64,000 bases of DNA, from NCBI RefSeq assembly GCF_014653435.1, contig NZ_BNAO01000001.1, forward strand, positions 62,001 to 126,000, written 5' to 3'. Source of the stretch: Alishewanella longhuensis (GTDB taxonomy: Bacteria; Pseudomonadota; Gammaproteobacteria; Enterobacterales; Alteromonadaceae). Each line of letters opens with the position of its first letter. Within the stretch, counting starts at the first letter, position 1. The notes beneath the pieces are model-generated. The model was not told the DNA's origin and did no database searches. It worked only from the letters and a program-made list of their open reading frames with translations. Below are positions 17,657 to 27,847 of this stretch, in pieces. Position numbers and translations under genes: made by a program.

Positions 17657-20600
17657 ATGCAGCTGCGGTTACTATTCAAGTTGTTTACCGTTATTTTGCT
17701 CAGCTGCAGTTACTGGCTGTGGTCTGTTGCTAGCGCAAGCGAAGTGCAGCAGCGTTTTGGGCGCATGTTGCATCTGGCAGATGTCTTTTCATTGTCGCAA
17801 CATACTACTACTGCAGTTCAGGACCAAGACGGTTTTTATTGGTTGGGTACTCAGCATGGATTGTACCGCTTCGACGGCGCAGAGTTAAAAAACTTCCGTG
17901 CTGTGCCTGAGCAATCTGATAGCCTCTCAGCCGATTGGATTACTGCCCTACTAGTAGATCAACAGGGTTATGTTTGGATAGGCACTCGTTATGCCGGGCT
18001 AAATCGGTTTAACCCTAATACCGAACGTTTTGAGCGGATCAGAGCCGCCGGCACGTTAGACGCCAGCAGGCTAAATATTGCTAAAATTTATCAGGATGCA
18101 ACAGGTGTTATTTGGGTCTCGGCCTATGGTGAAGGCTTATTACGTTGGTCGGAAGAGCTACAGCAGTTGGCCGCTTTTCCGCTACCTGCAACTATTAACG
18201 ACATTGATACAACCTACATAACCGACATACTGCTTAAAGATGAGCAAATACTCTGGTTAACTGTGGGTGATGGCCCTCTTCGCAGTAAAGGCCAAGCGGT
18301 AGGTGGCTTAATAAGGTGGCAGATCAGTGAGCAAAAGGGGCAGGGTTGGCATCAAGGTAATAGCAATTTTGCAGTGAATTCAGTGACTACACTGTTACAG
18401 GTAGATCATGACATCTTACTCGGCACCTTTAATAAAGGGATTTGGGTATTTAAAGCCAATGCCACAGAGCCCATCAGCTATGAGCAACCCGCTGCCCTAG
18501 CTAAAGCGCATATTACGGCTATGTTGCAGGATAAGGCTGGTGAGCTCTGGGTAAGCACTTCTGGTGAAGGCTTGTGGCACCAAACTTCGGCTGTTTGGCA
18601 GGTTTTTCTCGCTCACCCTGAGGTGCCTTTTAGTTTACGCACTAATTCACTTCATCATATCTATTTGGATCATCAAAATACTTTGTGGTTAGTCACGCCA
18701 TCGGGTTTTTCAATTTTTGGTGAGTTAGCCAGAGAGGTCTATAGCCTGCCAGCTGGCTCAAGCGCACCATTGCTACCCAGTGCTAATGTTTTAGGGATCT
18801 CGGTGCTGGCTAAAGACGCAGTTTGGTTAGCAAATCGTGAGGCAGGTGTGGTGCTCTATAATCAATTAACCGGCCAGATGCGTCGTTTCCCGCTACCAGA
18901 GTCACCAGAGGGGCCTACCTTAGCCCGAGCTATTTATGCCGAGCCAACGGTGGTATGGGTTGGTACTGATCGTGGTTTATATTTATTAGATCCGATTTCC
19001 GGCGAGTGGCAGCTCAATACAATACTCCCCGAACAGGTCCGAAAAACCAGTGTTGGTGTTATTTTAGCCGACAAATATAACCGGCTATGGTTAGGTACCC
19101 GTGGCTCGGGTTTATTAATGCTGGATAGTCAGCGTCAGCTACGACAACATTTTGCCCCCTATACCAACATCGTACTGCCTTTTAGTAGTGTTTCAGCTTT
19201 GTTGTTTGATTCTGATGATAATCTCTGGGTCGGCTCTCCCGACAGCGGCTTGTGGCGTTACCATGAGCAGAGCGCGGAAACAGCCTACTGGCTACAAAGT
19301 GCCAACAGTAAGCACGGTTTATTATTTAATGGCATTCAGATGTTGTACGAAGAAAACTCAGATATTTGGGTCCGGGCCGGTAACGTTAATCATAGGTGGT
19401 TAAAAATACGGGAGACCGCTGCGCCGGAGTTCGTGGTGTATCAACCCTTGCAAGGTGACGACAAACTTGCTGCGGCAACCTGGTTCAGATTGCTGTACCG
19501 GCAGCTTTGGCTAACTGATTTACAGACCATGATTGAGCTGGGGGTAACGCAAGGTATGCAAGAGACCACCTGGATAGGTGCCTGGGCAGCTTACGATGGT
19601 TGGTTGTACCGTGGTGGTAGCCAGGGCCTGGATATTTTCAGACCTGACGAGTTACCCGATACCTTAGCTGCTCCCAAAGTAAAGTTAACGTCTTTTGCGT
19701 TATTTAATCAGCAAGTCGCTGCGGGTAGTTCCATATTGCCACATGCATTAAACCGTCTGTCACAGCTAACACTACAGTATGCCGAGGACGTATTTAGTTT
19801 ACGCTTTGCTGCGCCAGATTTACTGCTTAGCTCACAATTGGAGTATCGTTATCGTTTACAAGGCTTTGATCGAGATTGGTTATTGGTCACTAATCAAGAG
19901 CGCCTGGCGACCTACACCCGTATTCCACCAGGTGACTATGTGTTTGAAGTTTCAGTGCGCGTTCGCCAAGGAGAGTGGCAACCGCCATCAGTGCTGAGTA
20001 TTAAAATTTTACCGCCATGGTGGATGACTTGGTGGTTTAGGACATTAATTGTGGTGGCGTTACTTTTAGCTATTTGGGGCTGGCTGCATTTAAAAACCCG
20101 TGCTGAGCGACAGATGCGCCTGCAGCTACAGCAACAAGTTGCTGAACGTACTCAGGAGTTAAAAGAAAATCATGATGCACTAGAGGCGTCTAATAAAGAC
20201 TTAATGTTGTTACAACAGATTGGCCGGGAAATTACCGGTTCACTGGACTTAGGGCAGGTACTTTCTCGTTGTCATCAAATGTTAAGTGAAATCATTGATG
20301 TACACGTTATGGTTATCGGTTTATATCGGCCTCTAACGAACGAGATTGAGTTTGTATTCTGGCTTGAAGATCAGCAAGCGGAGTCGAGTTTTACGATAGC
20401 GGCCAATGATGGCAAAGCGCCTGCTTCACTTTGTTTTATGCGAGGCGAAGAAATAATAGTAAATCAGTATGCCGAATTTGCCAGGTATTTCACCGCGCTG
20501 CCACAGCCCTTGTGTGGTAAGCCAGTCGAGTCCGTGGTGTATATTCCTTTAATGCTTAATCAGCAAGTGGTGGGTGTTTTCTCAGTACAAAGCCCTAAAA

Positions 20601-21460
20601 CGTATGCTTACAGCACATCCCAACTTAACTTACTACGTACTTTATCCAGCTCTATCGCCATAGCGGTAGTCAATGCTGATACTTTCACCCGTTTGCAACA
20701 AACCCAACAGCAATTGGTGACGCAGGAAAAAATGGCCTCGCTAGGTGGCTTGGTGGCCGGGGTGGCACATGAAATTAATACCCCGCTTGGTATCTGTGTT
20801 ACCGCCACCAGTTTCTTAAAAGCAGAGTTTGCCCAAGTAAAGCGCGCTTTTGATGAAAAAACACTGCAACAGTCTCAATTTAGTAAATTCTTACTGCAAT
20901 TAGCGGATGCCTTAAAGATATTGGAAGTAAATACCGAGCGTGCAGCGACCTTAGTACAAAGCTTTAAAAAAGTGTCGGTAGACCAATCAGCTAACGAAGC
21001 CCGGGAAATCGAGTTAGCCGGTTATCTGAAAGATGTGTTGTTATCATTAAAGCCGCAGCTTAAAACCATTAATTGCCAATTCCAGTTAACTTGCCCGGAG
21101 GACATATATTGGTTTACCGATGCCGGTGCTGTGGCACAGATAGTGACCAATTTAGTGATGAACAGCGTTAAGCATGCTTTTAGCGAGCAGCCAGAGCCAT
21201 TGATTAGCTTGCATATTAGCCAGCAAGGGCGCCAGCTGCAGTTTGACTATTATGATAATGGCTGTGGTATGCCGGCAGAGACTCTGGGCATGCTATTTGA
21301 GCCTTTTTATACCACCAAAAGATCGGCCGGTGGCACAGGCCTAGGCGCGCATATCGTGTTTAATCTCATTACAGCGCGTTTGAAAGGACAAATTACTGTG
21401 CGTAGCGAACCAAACGAAGGGTTATATTATCGGATTACTTTACCGTTAGATGCTTGCTAA
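17657..21460 (+). CDS. sensor histidine kinase with Reg_prop beta-propeller and GAF domain
   Basis: A 1267-residue paralogue of the preceding kinase. It has a signal peptide, Reg_prop repeats (about residues 50-680), a Y_Y_Y domain (about 700-785), TM helix (about 791-811) and coiled coil. An inserted GAF domain follows (about 850-1003). The kinase core has His1038 in AHEINTPLG, an N-box (TNLVMNSVKHAF) and G-boxes (DNGCGMPAE, GTGLGAHIV). The GAF domain is the main difference from its neighbour and would add a cytoplasmic small-molecule or redox input. There is no response regulator in the window. Tandem duplication followed by domain gain or loss is the simplest explanation. Confidence 0.9.
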   Translation: MQLRLLFKLFTVILLSCSYWLWSVASASEVQQRFGRMLHLADVFSLSQHTTTAVQDQDGFYWLGTQHGLYRFDGAELKNFRAVPEQSDSLSADWITALLVDQQGYVWIGTRYAGLNRFNPNTERFERIRAAGTLDASRLNIAKIYQDATGVIWVSAYGEGLLRWSEELQQLAAFPLPATINDIDTTYITDILLKDEQILWLTVGDGPLRSKGQAVGGLIRWQISEQKGQGWHQGNSNFAVNSVTTLLQVDHDILLGTFNKGIWVFKANATEPISYEQPAALAKAHITAMLQDKAGELWVSTSGEGLWHQTSAVWQVFLAHPEVPFSLRTNSLHHIYLDHQNTLWLVTPSGFSIFGELAREVYSLPAGSSAPLLPSANVLGISVLAKDAVWLANREAGVVLYNQLTGQMRRFPLPESPEGPTLARAIYAEPTVVWVGTDRGLYLLDPISGEWQLNTILPEQVRKTSVGVILADKYNRLWLGTRGSGLLMLDSQRQLRQHFAPYTNIVLPFSSVSALLFDSDDNLWVGSPDSGLWRYHEQSAETAYWLQSANSKHGLLFNGIQMLYEENSDIWVRAGNVNHRWLKIRETAAPEFVVYQPLQGDDKLAAATWFRLLYRQLWLTDLQTMIELGVTQGMQETTWIGAWAAYDGWLYRGGSQGLDIFRPDELPDTLAAPKVKLTSFALFNQQVAAGSSILPHALNRLSQLTLQYAEDVFSLRFAAPDLLLSSQLEYRYRLQGFDRDWLLVTNQERLATYTRIPPGDYVFEVSVRVRQGEWQPPSVLSIKILPPWWMTWWFRTLIVVALLLAIWGWLHLKTRAERQMRLQLQQQVAERTQELKENHDALEASNKDLMLLQQIGREITGSLDLGQVLSRCHQMLSEIIDVHVMVIGLYRPLTNEIEFVFWLEDQQAESSFTIAANDGKAPASLCFMRGEEIIVNQYAEFARYFTALPQPLCGKPVESVVYIPLMLNQQVVGVFSVQSPKTYAYSTSQLNLLRTLSSSIAIAVVNADTFTRLQQTQQQLVTQEKMASLGGLVAGVAHEINTPLGICVTATSFLKAEFAQVKRAFDEKTLQQSQFSKFLLQLADALKILEVNTERAATLVQSFKKVSVDQSANEAREIELAGYLKDVLLSLKPQLKTINCQFQLTCPEDIYWFTDAGAVAQIVTNLVMNSVKHAFSEQPEPLISLHISQQGRQLQFDYYDNGCGMPAETLGMLFEPFYTTKRSAGGTGLGAHIVFNLITARLKGQITVRSEPNEGLYYRITLPLDAC

Positions 21461-21510
21461 AAACTTTCTTTTCGCTAGAATATCTTTCAAATCGAAACTT
21501 TTGGTGAAAG

Positions 21511-22278
21511 ATGAATAAACGTAATACCCAGCAACGTCGCCATCTTATTGTGGCGCAGCTGCAACAACAGGGTGAAGTCACGGTAGAGCAGCTGGCCGCG
21601 CAGTTTCAAACATCTGAAGTGACCATTCGCAAAGATCTTACCGTATTAGAAACTGCCGGCTTATTGCTGCGCCGCTATGGTGGCGCTGTGCCGGTGCCGC
21701 AGGATTTTGTTTCAGACAGCAGTTTAGAGAAGGTTTCAGAACGAAAGTTAGCTATTGCTAAGGCTGCCGCCGGCCTGATCAAAGATCATTATCGCATTAT
21801 TATTGATAGCGGCCGCACCACCGCCGCCTTATTGCCAGAGCTGGCGCAAAAGCGCGGCTTAGTGGTAATGACCAATTCGCTAGCGATAGCCAATGCGCTA
21901 CGTGAGCTAGAGAACGAACCGACCTTATTGATGACCGGTGGTACCTGGGATCCGCAATCCGAAGCGTTTCAGGGGCAATTAGCCGAGCAAATGTTGCGTA
22001 ATTACGATTTTGATCAGCTGTTTATTGGGGCTGATGGTATCGATTTAAGCCGTGGTACCACCACCTACAATGAGTTGTATAGCCTAAGCCGGGTGATGGC
22101 GGAAGTGGCGCGCGAAGTTATCGTAATGCTGGAATCGGACAAGCTTGGGCGCAAAATTCATAATTTAGAGCTGCCCTGGTCGATGGTAAAAGTATTAGTT
22201 ACCGACACTGGGCTGGCAGAAGACGCAGCCAAACAAATTGAGCAGCAAGGCGTCACGGTGATCCGGGTTCAGGCCTGA
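21511..22278 (+). CDS. DeoR family transcriptional regulator upstream of glmS
   Basis: A 255-residue regulator with an N-terminal DeoR winged helix (residues about 8-60: RRHLIVAQLQQQGEVTVEQL, then SEVTIRKDLTVLE) and a C-terminal DeoRC sugar-phosphate sensing domain (SGRTTAALLPEL; GADGIDLSRGTTTYN). It lies 54 bases before glmS on the same strand, an arrangement common in Gammaproteobacteria, where it is thought to respond to amino-sugar phosphates. It starts only 50 bases after the second kinase, so a promoter must lie in that gap or read through. A GGTGAAAG Shine-Dalgarno precedes the ATG. Confidence 0.93.
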   Translation: MNKRNTQQRRHLIVAQLQQQGEVTVEQLAAQFQTSEVTIRKDLTVLETAGLLLRRYGGAVPVPQDFVSDSSLEKVSERKLAIAKAAAGLIKDHYRIIIDSGRTTAALLPELAQKRGLVVMTNSLAIANALRELENEPTLLMTGGTWDPQSEAFQGQLAEQMLRNYDFDQLFIGADGIDLSRGTTTYNELYSLSRVMAEVAREVIVMLESDKLGRKIHNLELPWSMVKVLVTDTGLAEDAAKQIEQQGVTVIRVQA

Positions 22279-22332
22279 TTAACCTGCTTTCTGTATGTTA
22301 AATAAACTATTTTAGGTAATTGGAGTAACACT

Positions 22333-24162
22333 ATGTGTGGCATTGTTGGTGCAGTAGCACAGCGGGACGTGGTAGATATTTTAGTAGAAGGTTTACGCCG
22401 TTTAGAATACCGTGGCTATGACTCGGCCGGTGTTGCGGTCGTCAATAGTAGCGGCAACTTACAACGGCTGCGCCGCTTAGGCAAAGTAAAAGAGCTGGCC
22501 GATGCGGTAGCGGCTCAGCCGGTGCCTGGCGGTACCGGTATTGCCCATACCCGTTGGGCTACGCATGGTGAACCGAGCGAGCGCAATGCCCACCCCCATG
22601 TTTCTGGCAAAATTACCGTAGTACATAACGGCATTATTGAAAACCACGGCCCTTTGCGTGACGCCTTAAAAGCCAAAGGCTATGTGTTTAACTCTGATAC
22701 GGACACCGAAGTTATTGCCCACCTGGTAGAGGAAGAGCTAAAAACCGCAGGTTCCTTGTTGGCGGCAGTGCAAAAAGCCGTTAAACAATTTAGCGGTGCT
22801 TATGGCACTGTACTGATGGATAAAACCGATCCTTCGCATTTAGTGGTCGCCCGCTCTGGCAGCCCGCTGGTGATCGGTTTTGGTATTGGCGAAAACTTTA
22901 TTGCCTCGGATCAACTGGCCTTATTACCAGTAACCCGCCGCTTTATGTTTTTAGAAGAAGGCGATGTGGCTGAAATTACCCGCCACAGTGTAACGGTATA
23001 TGATAAAAATGGTCAGCAAGTTGAGCGCGCTATTACTGAGTCTAACGCCAGTTATGATGCCGGTGACAAAGGCCAGTACCGGCACTTTATGCTAAAAGAA
23101 ATTTATGAGCAGCCCTCGGCTATTAACAATACGCTGGAAGGCCGCCTAAGTAGCGACAGCGTGTTGGATGAAACTTTCGGTAATGGTGCCGCTGAGCTGT
23201 TTCAAAAAGTAAAGCATGTGCAAATTGTGGCCTGCGGTACCTCGTATCATTCCGGCATGGTGGCGCGTTACTGGTTAGAATCCTTAGGCGGCATTTCCTG
23301 TAATGTCGAAATTGCCTCAGAATTCCGTTATCGCAAATCCTTTGTACAGCCAAACAGCTTACTGGTCAGTATTTCGCAATCCGGCGAAACGGCCGATACC
23401 TTAGCCGCACTGCGGATGGCCAAAGAAGCCGGTTATATTGGCAGCCTAACCATTTGTAACGTCGCTGGTTCGTCTTTAGTACGCGAATCCGATCTGGCCT
23501 TTATGACTCGTGCTGGCGCGGAAATTGGTGTTGCCTCTACCAAAGCCTTTACTACCCAGTTAGTGGGTTTAGCGATGCTGACGCTGGCTATTGGTAAATA
23601 CAATGGCTTAACCGCGGCACAGCAACAAGACATGGTGACGGCGCTGAAATCTTTACCCGCTAAGCTGGAAGAAACTTTAAAGCTGGCCAGCAGCATTGAA
23701 ACCCTGGCCGAAGAGTTTGCCGATAAGCATCACTCGCTGTTTTTAGGCCGTGGCGATCAGTATCCTATCGCGATGGAAGGGGCATTAAAGCTAAAAGAAA
23801 TCTCTTATATCCACGCCGAAGCCTACGCTGCAGGTGAGTTAAAACACGGCCCGCTGGCGCTGATTGACGCCGATATGCCGATTATTGTGGTAGCACCCAA
23901 TAACGAGCTATTAGAAAAACTACAATCTAACGTGGAAGAAGTACGCGCCCGCGGCGGTATTTTATATGTGTTCGCCGATATCGACGCCCACTTTAAGTCC
24001 GACGCTACCCAGCGCGTAGTGAACGTACCGCACGTGCACCCGCTCATAGCGCCGATTATCTATACCATCCCACTGCAGCTGCTTAGCTATTATGTGGCGA
24101 TAATTAAAGGGACTGATGTGGATCAGCCGCGGAATTTGGCGAAGAGTGTCACGGTGGAATAA
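22333..24162 (+). CDS. glmS: glutamine-fructose-6-phosphate aminotransferase (isomerizing)
   Basis: Makes glucosamine-6-phosphate from fructose-6-phosphate and glutamine, the committed step to UDP-GlcNAc. The nucleophile is Cys2 (MCGIVG), with typical glutaminase sequences ([16 protein letters not shown]) and two SIS domains ([30 protein letters not shown]). The C-terminus NLAKSVTVE is characteristic. The 609-residue length is normal. No glmS ribozyme is expected or seen in the 54-base leader. It is cotranscribed with the DeoR gene and closed by a strong terminator. Confidence 0.98.
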   Translation: MCGIVGAVAQRDVVDILVEGLRRLEYRGYDSAGVAVVNSSGNLQRLRRLGKVKELADAVAAQPVPGGTGIAHTRWATHGEPSERNAHPHVSGKITVVHNGIIENHGPLRDALKAKGYVFNSDTDTEVIAHLVEEELKTAGSLLAAVQKAVKQFSGAYGTVLMDKTDPSHLVVARSGSPLVIGFGIGENFIASDQLALLPVTRRFMFLEEGDVAEITRHSVTVYDKNGQQVERAITESNASYDAGDKGQYRHFMLKEIYEQPSAINNTLEGRLSSDSVLDETFGNGAAELFQKVKHVQIVACGTSYHSGMVARYWLESLGGISCNVEIASEFRYRKSFVQPNSLLVSISQSGETADTLAALRMAKEAGYIGSLTICNVAGSSLVRESDLAFMTRAGAEIGVASTKAFTTQLVGLAMLTLAIGKYNGLTAAQQQDMVTALKSLPAKLEETLKLASSIETLAEEFADKHHSLFLGRGDQYPIAMEGALKLKEISYIHAEAYAAGELKHGPLALIDADMPIIVVAPNNELLEKLQSNVEEVRARGGILYVFADIDAHFKSDATQRVVNVPHVHPLIAPIIYTIPLQLLSYYVAIIKGTDVDQPRNLAKSVTVE

Positions 24163-24208
24163 GGCTATGGGATGAAAGCGTTATTCCGATGCTAACATCT
24201 ACTTTGGC

Positions 24209-24240
24209 AAACTAAAGCCGGCAGCAGCCGGCTTTAGTTT
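24209..24240. terminator. bidirectional terminator between glmS and marR-type gene
   Basis: A perfect 14-bp inverted repeat (24209-24222 and 24227-24240) with a 4-base loop. Both flanks give T-rich 3' ends, so it can serve the convergent genes on both strands. Confidence 0.85.
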
Positions 24241-24257
24241 TGTTAATGACTAATTAT

Positions 24258-24761
24258 TTAAGCGTCTGCAGTCGCTTTATTAAACCCTGCCAACCACACC
24301 TTTAATAGAGCACTTAGCTGCTGCTGTTGCTCCATCGTTAAATTGCCCATTAGCCGTTGCTGCAGGGCGATATGCTCGGGCAGTACTTGCTCAATCAGTG
24401 CTTTGCCTTGCTCGGTTAGGCTAACATGCACTACGCGTCTGTCTTCTGTGCAGTGACGGCGCTGTATTAGCTCTCGTTGTTCTAGCTTATCTAGCCGAGT
24501 ACTCATGGCGCCAGAACTCAGTAACATACTTTGATAGAGCTGCGATGGAGATAATGAATAAGGCTCGCCGGCGCGTCTAAGCGTGGCTAATACATCAAAC
24601 TCTCCCTGTTTTAAACCATGCTGCTCGTAGCAGTGCAAAAAGGCTAATTCCAGCGTTTTATTGAGGCGAGCAAAGCGGCCGAGTAACTGCATGGCTAACA
24701 GTTCATCGGTAATACCCTGGCGTTGCCACTGGGCGGTAATATGGTCTAAATCGTCATTCAT
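24258..24761 (-). CDS. MarR family transcriptional regulator
   Basis: A 167-residue protein with the MarR winged helix: helices at about residues 30-80, recognition helix around SPSQLYQSMLLSSGAMSTRL, and wing motif CTEDRRVVHVSLTEQGKAL. It is divergent from an MFS transporter gene, a standard arrangement in which the regulator represses both genes. A 7-bp inverted repeat at 24827-24844 in the shared promoter is the likely operator. The ligand is unknown. Confidence 0.92.
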   Translation of the reverse strand: MNDDLDHITAQWQRQGITDELLAMQLLGRFARLNKTLELAFLHCYEQHGLKQGEFDVLATLRRAGEPYSLSPSQLYQSMLLSSGAMSTRLDKLEQRELIQRRHCTEDRRVVHVSLTEQGKALIEQVLPEHIALQQRLMGNLTMEQQQQLSALLKVWLAGFNKATADA

Positions 24762-24826
24762 GGCAGTTTGTGGGCTTGGTTTAGATAATCGCTTTACAGC
24801 TTAACCAAGAATAGGCAGAATATAAA

Positions 24827-24844
24827 TATCTTTATGTAAAGATA
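24827..24844. promoter_or_regulatory. putative MarR operator between the regulator and MFS genes
   Basis: A perfect inverted repeat TATCTTT-4-AAAGATA in the 112-base divergent promoter region. Spacing and size fit MarR dimer sites. Confidence 0.6.
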
Positions 24845-24873
24845 CTTTTTAAGAAGATTCTTTAAGGGTTTTT

Positions 24874-26187
24874 ATGTCTATCTCCTCTTCCAGCGCCAAC
24901 AGTGCAGCGACCACGGCCACCGTTGCAAATGGTGAACTGGCTAATTCGGCTACCGCAACTGTCCAGCCTATTGGTAAGCTGGCCAGTGCCAGTGCCAGCG
25001 CTTTAAGCGCAGCACAATGGTTATGTTTACTGGCAATAGTGCTGGTGGCGTTAAATCTGCGGCCTGCTTTGGCGGCAATAGGTCCTTTGTTGCAGGCGAT
25101 TCAGGGCGATATCAGCTTAAGTTTTAGTGCGGCTTCCTTGTTAACTACCTTACCCGTGTTGGCCATGGGCTTATTTAGCTTTGTCGGCTTTCGTTTAGCT
25201 ACGCCACTGGGGTTAGAACGCACTGTAGCGGCTGCTTTAGTGGTGCTGGCAATGGCCACGGCACTGCGTTTTTGGGCACCTAATGCCGGTTTATTAATAA
25301 GCACTGCTTTGTTAGCCGGTATGGCGATTGCCATGATCCAAACCCTATTACCCGCCATTATTAAAGCGCGTTTTGCCGAGAAAACGCCGCTAATTATGGG
25401 TTTTTATGTTACGGCCATTATGTCGGGTGCGGCTATTGCAGCTATTAGCACACCACTGCTGGCCAGCAGCTTAAGCTGGCGAATGAGTTTAGGTAGCTGG
25501 GTGTTATTGGCACTGTTCGCGCTGCTTATTTGGTGCTGGCAATTAAAAGCGCCTAAAGCCGCCAGTCAGGCTATAGCGCCAGCACCGGCGTTTTCGTTTT
25601 GGCGTAATAAACGTAGCTGGCAATTGGCAGTATTTTTTGCGCTGGGCACCAGCTGTTATGTCTCGGTGCTGGCTTGGCTGGCGCCTTATGCCATAGAGCA
25701 AGGCTTAACTGCTAAACAAGCCGGCTTATTGCTAGGGTTTTTAACCAGCTGCGAAGTGGTAGCGGGCTTATTCTTCCCGTGGTTAGCTATGCGTAGTCGC
25801 GATAAGCGCCAAGTTATTGCCATCCTTTGCGTGCTGCAATTATTGGGGTTTAGCGGTTTAGCATTATTGCCTGATACGGCGTTGTTGCTGTGGGTTGCCA
25901 TGATTGGTTTAGGGATTGGTGGCATCTTTCCATTGGCCATTATTATTACCATGGATCATCTGGATAATCCGGTACAGGCTGGGCGCTTAACAGCCTTTGT
26001 GCAAGGTGTTGGTTATATTATGGCGGCCTTTACCCCGTGGATCGCTGGCGGGCTGCGCGACAGCTTACAGAGCTTTACCCTGGCCTGGTTGCTGTTGGCC
26101 GCCAGCAGTGTGCTGGCGCTTTACTTAGGCACAAAATTTAGTGTTGCCAGTTACCGGCAGCACTTTGCGGTCACGTCGCCAGCTTAA
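24874..26187 (+). CDS. MFS transporter, CynX/NimT-like
   Basis: A 437-residue major facilitator protein with 12 predicted membrane helices. The first helix contains ALNLRPALAAIGPLL, typical of the CynX (cyanate/2-nitroimidazole) family. The first 45 residues are an unusual Ser/Ala/Thr-rich low-complexity extension with no internal Met offering an alternative start. It is divergent from the MarR gene and probably regulated by it. Its stop overlaps the convergent GGDEF gene's stop by 4 bases. Substrate is not predictable. Confidence 0.88.
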   Translation: MSISSSSANSAATTATVANGELANSATATVQPIGKLASASASALSAAQWLCLLAIVLVALNLRPALAAIGPLLQAIQGDISLSFSAASLLTTLPVLAMGLFSFVGFRLATPLGLERTVAAALVVLAMATALRFWAPNAGLLISTALLAGMAIAMIQTLLPAIIKARFAEKTPLIMGFYVTAIMSGAAIAAISTPLLASSLSWRMSLGSWVLLALFALLIWCWQLKAPKAASQAIAPAPAFSFWRNKRSWQLAVFFALGTSCYVSVLAWLAPYAIEQGLTAKQAGLLLGFLTSCEVVAGLFFPWLAMRSRDKRQVIAILCVLQLLGFSGLALLPDTALLLWVAMIGLGIGGIFPLAIIITMDHLDNPVQAGRLTAFVQGVGYIMAAFTPWIAGGLRDSLQSFTLAWLLLAASSVLALYLGTKFSVASYRQHFAVTSPA

Positions 26188-27158
26188 CAGCTGGTGTTAA
26201 TGCAATCGCGGCCGTCCGCTTTGGCGCGGTATAAGGCGGTGTCGGCAGCACAAAGTAACGCCATGCTGGTACGGAACTGGCCATTAATTTCAGTGGCTAT
26301 GCCCTGGCTTACGGTAATGCCAACAGAGGCCGGTAAGCCCGCGTCGGTAAACTGCAATTGCCGTACGGCCTGTTGCACTTCTCTGGCCACGGCTAAGGCT
26401 TTAATTTCATTATAGTGCGGTAGAATTAGTGCAAACTCTTCGCCGCCATAGCGGGCAGCCAGCTGAGCATCTAAGGGCATCGCTTGCAATATGGCCCGGG
26501 CCACTTTACGCAGGCAGGCATCGCCCTGAATATGGCCGTAACTGTCGTTAAATTGTTTAAAAAAGTCGATATCAATAATGATCACGCTTAGCGGCCTTTT
26601 TGCTGCGGTGCACTGTAGCCAGTTTTGTAGCAGTTGTTCATCAAAGCTGCGACGATTCGCCAGGCCGGTTAAGGCGTCTGTTGCCGCCTGGCGCTTTAGC
26701 TGTTCAAACTCGGCTTTTTGCCGGGTCAGATCGCGTAAAATAAGTATCAGCCGGGCTTCTGGCTCCGGTAAAAAAGATACCGATAACTCAATATCTTTTA
26801 GCTCACCATTGGCACAATGCAGCACCATTTCTGTTGGCCCTGCTTGCAGCGACAGCACTTGTTTCGCGACAATTTTTACCAGCCCTTGATATTGCTTTAG
26901 GCAGCGCTCGTGTAAAAAAGCTGGCCAACGTTCACCGATTAATGGTCGATCGATACTGTTTAGTAATAGGGCGGCTTTGGCATTGGCGCACTCAATTACC
27001 CCGTCGGTGTTGACTATCAACACCGCCTCAGCCAGATATTGGATAAAGCGACTGATATTGAAGTCTGCCGTATGGTCCTCACTACCGGCGGCTAACCCAT
27101 TATGATCGTCATTCAGCGCTTCGGGTTGTAAGGTGCTTTTAAAAGGGGCTGCGCTCAT
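26184..27158 (-). CDS. PAS-GGDEF diguanylate cyclase
   Basis: A 324-residue cytoplasmic protein with a PAS domain (about residues 35-148) and a C-terminal GGDEF domain (about 155-322), with the active-site variant GGEEF at 238-242. It makes c-di-GMP. The inhibitory RxxD site usually five residues ahead of GGEEF is absent (MPLD followed by AQLAAR), so product feedback may be weak. Preceded by a GGAG Shine-Dalgarno seven bases before the ATG. Monocistronic and convergent with the MFS gene. Confidence 0.93.
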   Translation of the reverse strand: MSAAPFKSTLQPEALNDDHNGLAAGSEDHTADFNISRFIQYLAEAVLIVNTDGVIECANAKAALLLNSIDRPLIGERWPAFLHERCLKQYQGLVKIVAKQVLSLQAGPTEMVLHCANGELKDIELSVSFLPEPEARLILILRDLTRQKAEFEQLKRQAATDALTGLANRRSFDEQLLQNWLQCTAAKRPLSVIIIDIDFFKQFNDSYGHIQGDACLRKVARAILQAMPLDAQLAARYGGEEFALILPHYNEIKALAVAREVQQAVRQLQFTDAGLPASVGITVSQGIATEINGQFRTSMALLCAADTALYRAKADGRDCINTSC

Positions 27159-27396
27159 CTTGTTGCTCCAGGCTAGTGAGTTTTGTTATGACTCACTATA
27201 GAGCGTTAGTTGTGCTAGAACCTTTCGGTAACCTTACTTTTTAAGCTTATGATTTTATTTAATAATATTTTTATTTTTCAAGCAGGGTAAGGAAGTATGT
27301 AGCGCAAATTAGGCACTGGCTGTTGCATAGGCTTGAAGTATGGTTGTTAGTTTTGCTGCTTACGACTTAAAAAGTTGTGGTGATAGCATTAATATG

Positions 27397-27416
27397 AAAA
27401 GCCCCGATTGGGGCTT
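27397..27416 (-). terminator. intrinsic terminator after the DP-EP gene
   Basis: Perfect 7-bp stem AAGCCCC/GGGGCTT with loop GATT; read on the minus strand it ends in TTTT. It lies 34 bases after the stop of the DP-EP gene. Confidence 0.75.
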
Positions 27417-27449
27417 GGTAAAGGGTTGAGGTTGGCTTTATTAAGCCTA

Positions 27450-27824
27450 TTAATCCGGCTCATTTCTAACTTGTGGATCTGGACTCAACAAGAATAATGA
27501 GTTTGTTGTATTTGATAACACAAACTGAAACTTTGTCTCGCCCGCCGTTTGGTCAGTATCTAGTAGCTGGAGATATTGACCATCACTGCTAACGGTAACG
27601 GCATCAACTACACCATCAAATGGCGTGCTAAAACCGGCACCGATAAATTTTAAACCTTTGCCAGTATTATCTATAAGTCTGTATGTAATGGTACTCGCTT
27701 GGGTAACAGTAATATCACCGCTGGGTAAAGGATCACCACTAATGCTTTGGTAACTAAAAGTGGGTTCTCCTTGAACCAAAGTAACAATGACATTGATCAT
27801 GAGTGAGGCATTCGAGTTAGGCAT
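27450..27824 (-). CDS. DP-EP (DUF1888) family protein, probable self-cleaving peptidase
   Basis: A 124-residue protein ending [11 protein letters not shown], the DPxxxNEP signature of the DP-EP family (DUF1888). From memory, the characterised Shewanella member SO1698 is a self-assembling endopeptidase that cleaves itself at an Asp-Pro bond near its C-terminus; here the equivalent bond is Asp116-Pro117, which would release an 8-residue peptide. The body is beta-rich and there is no signal peptide. A GGGAG Shine-Dalgarno precedes the start. It lies 23 bases behind the STAND-type regulator gene in one operon, which suggests joint function. Confidence 0.82.
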   Translation of the reverse strand: MPNSNASLMINVIVTLVQGEPTFSYQSISGDPLPSGDITVTQASTITYRLIDNTGKGLKFIGAGFSTPFDGVVDAVTVSSDGQYLQLLDTDQTAGETKFQFVLSNTTNSLFLLSPDPQVRNEPD

Positions 27825-27847
27825 AGTATCTCCCTTAGAGGTTTTAA

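Noticed and set aside
22279-22332. Possible glmS ribozyme
   Set aside because: The leader is 54 bases and too short; that ribozyme is a Gram-positive feature.
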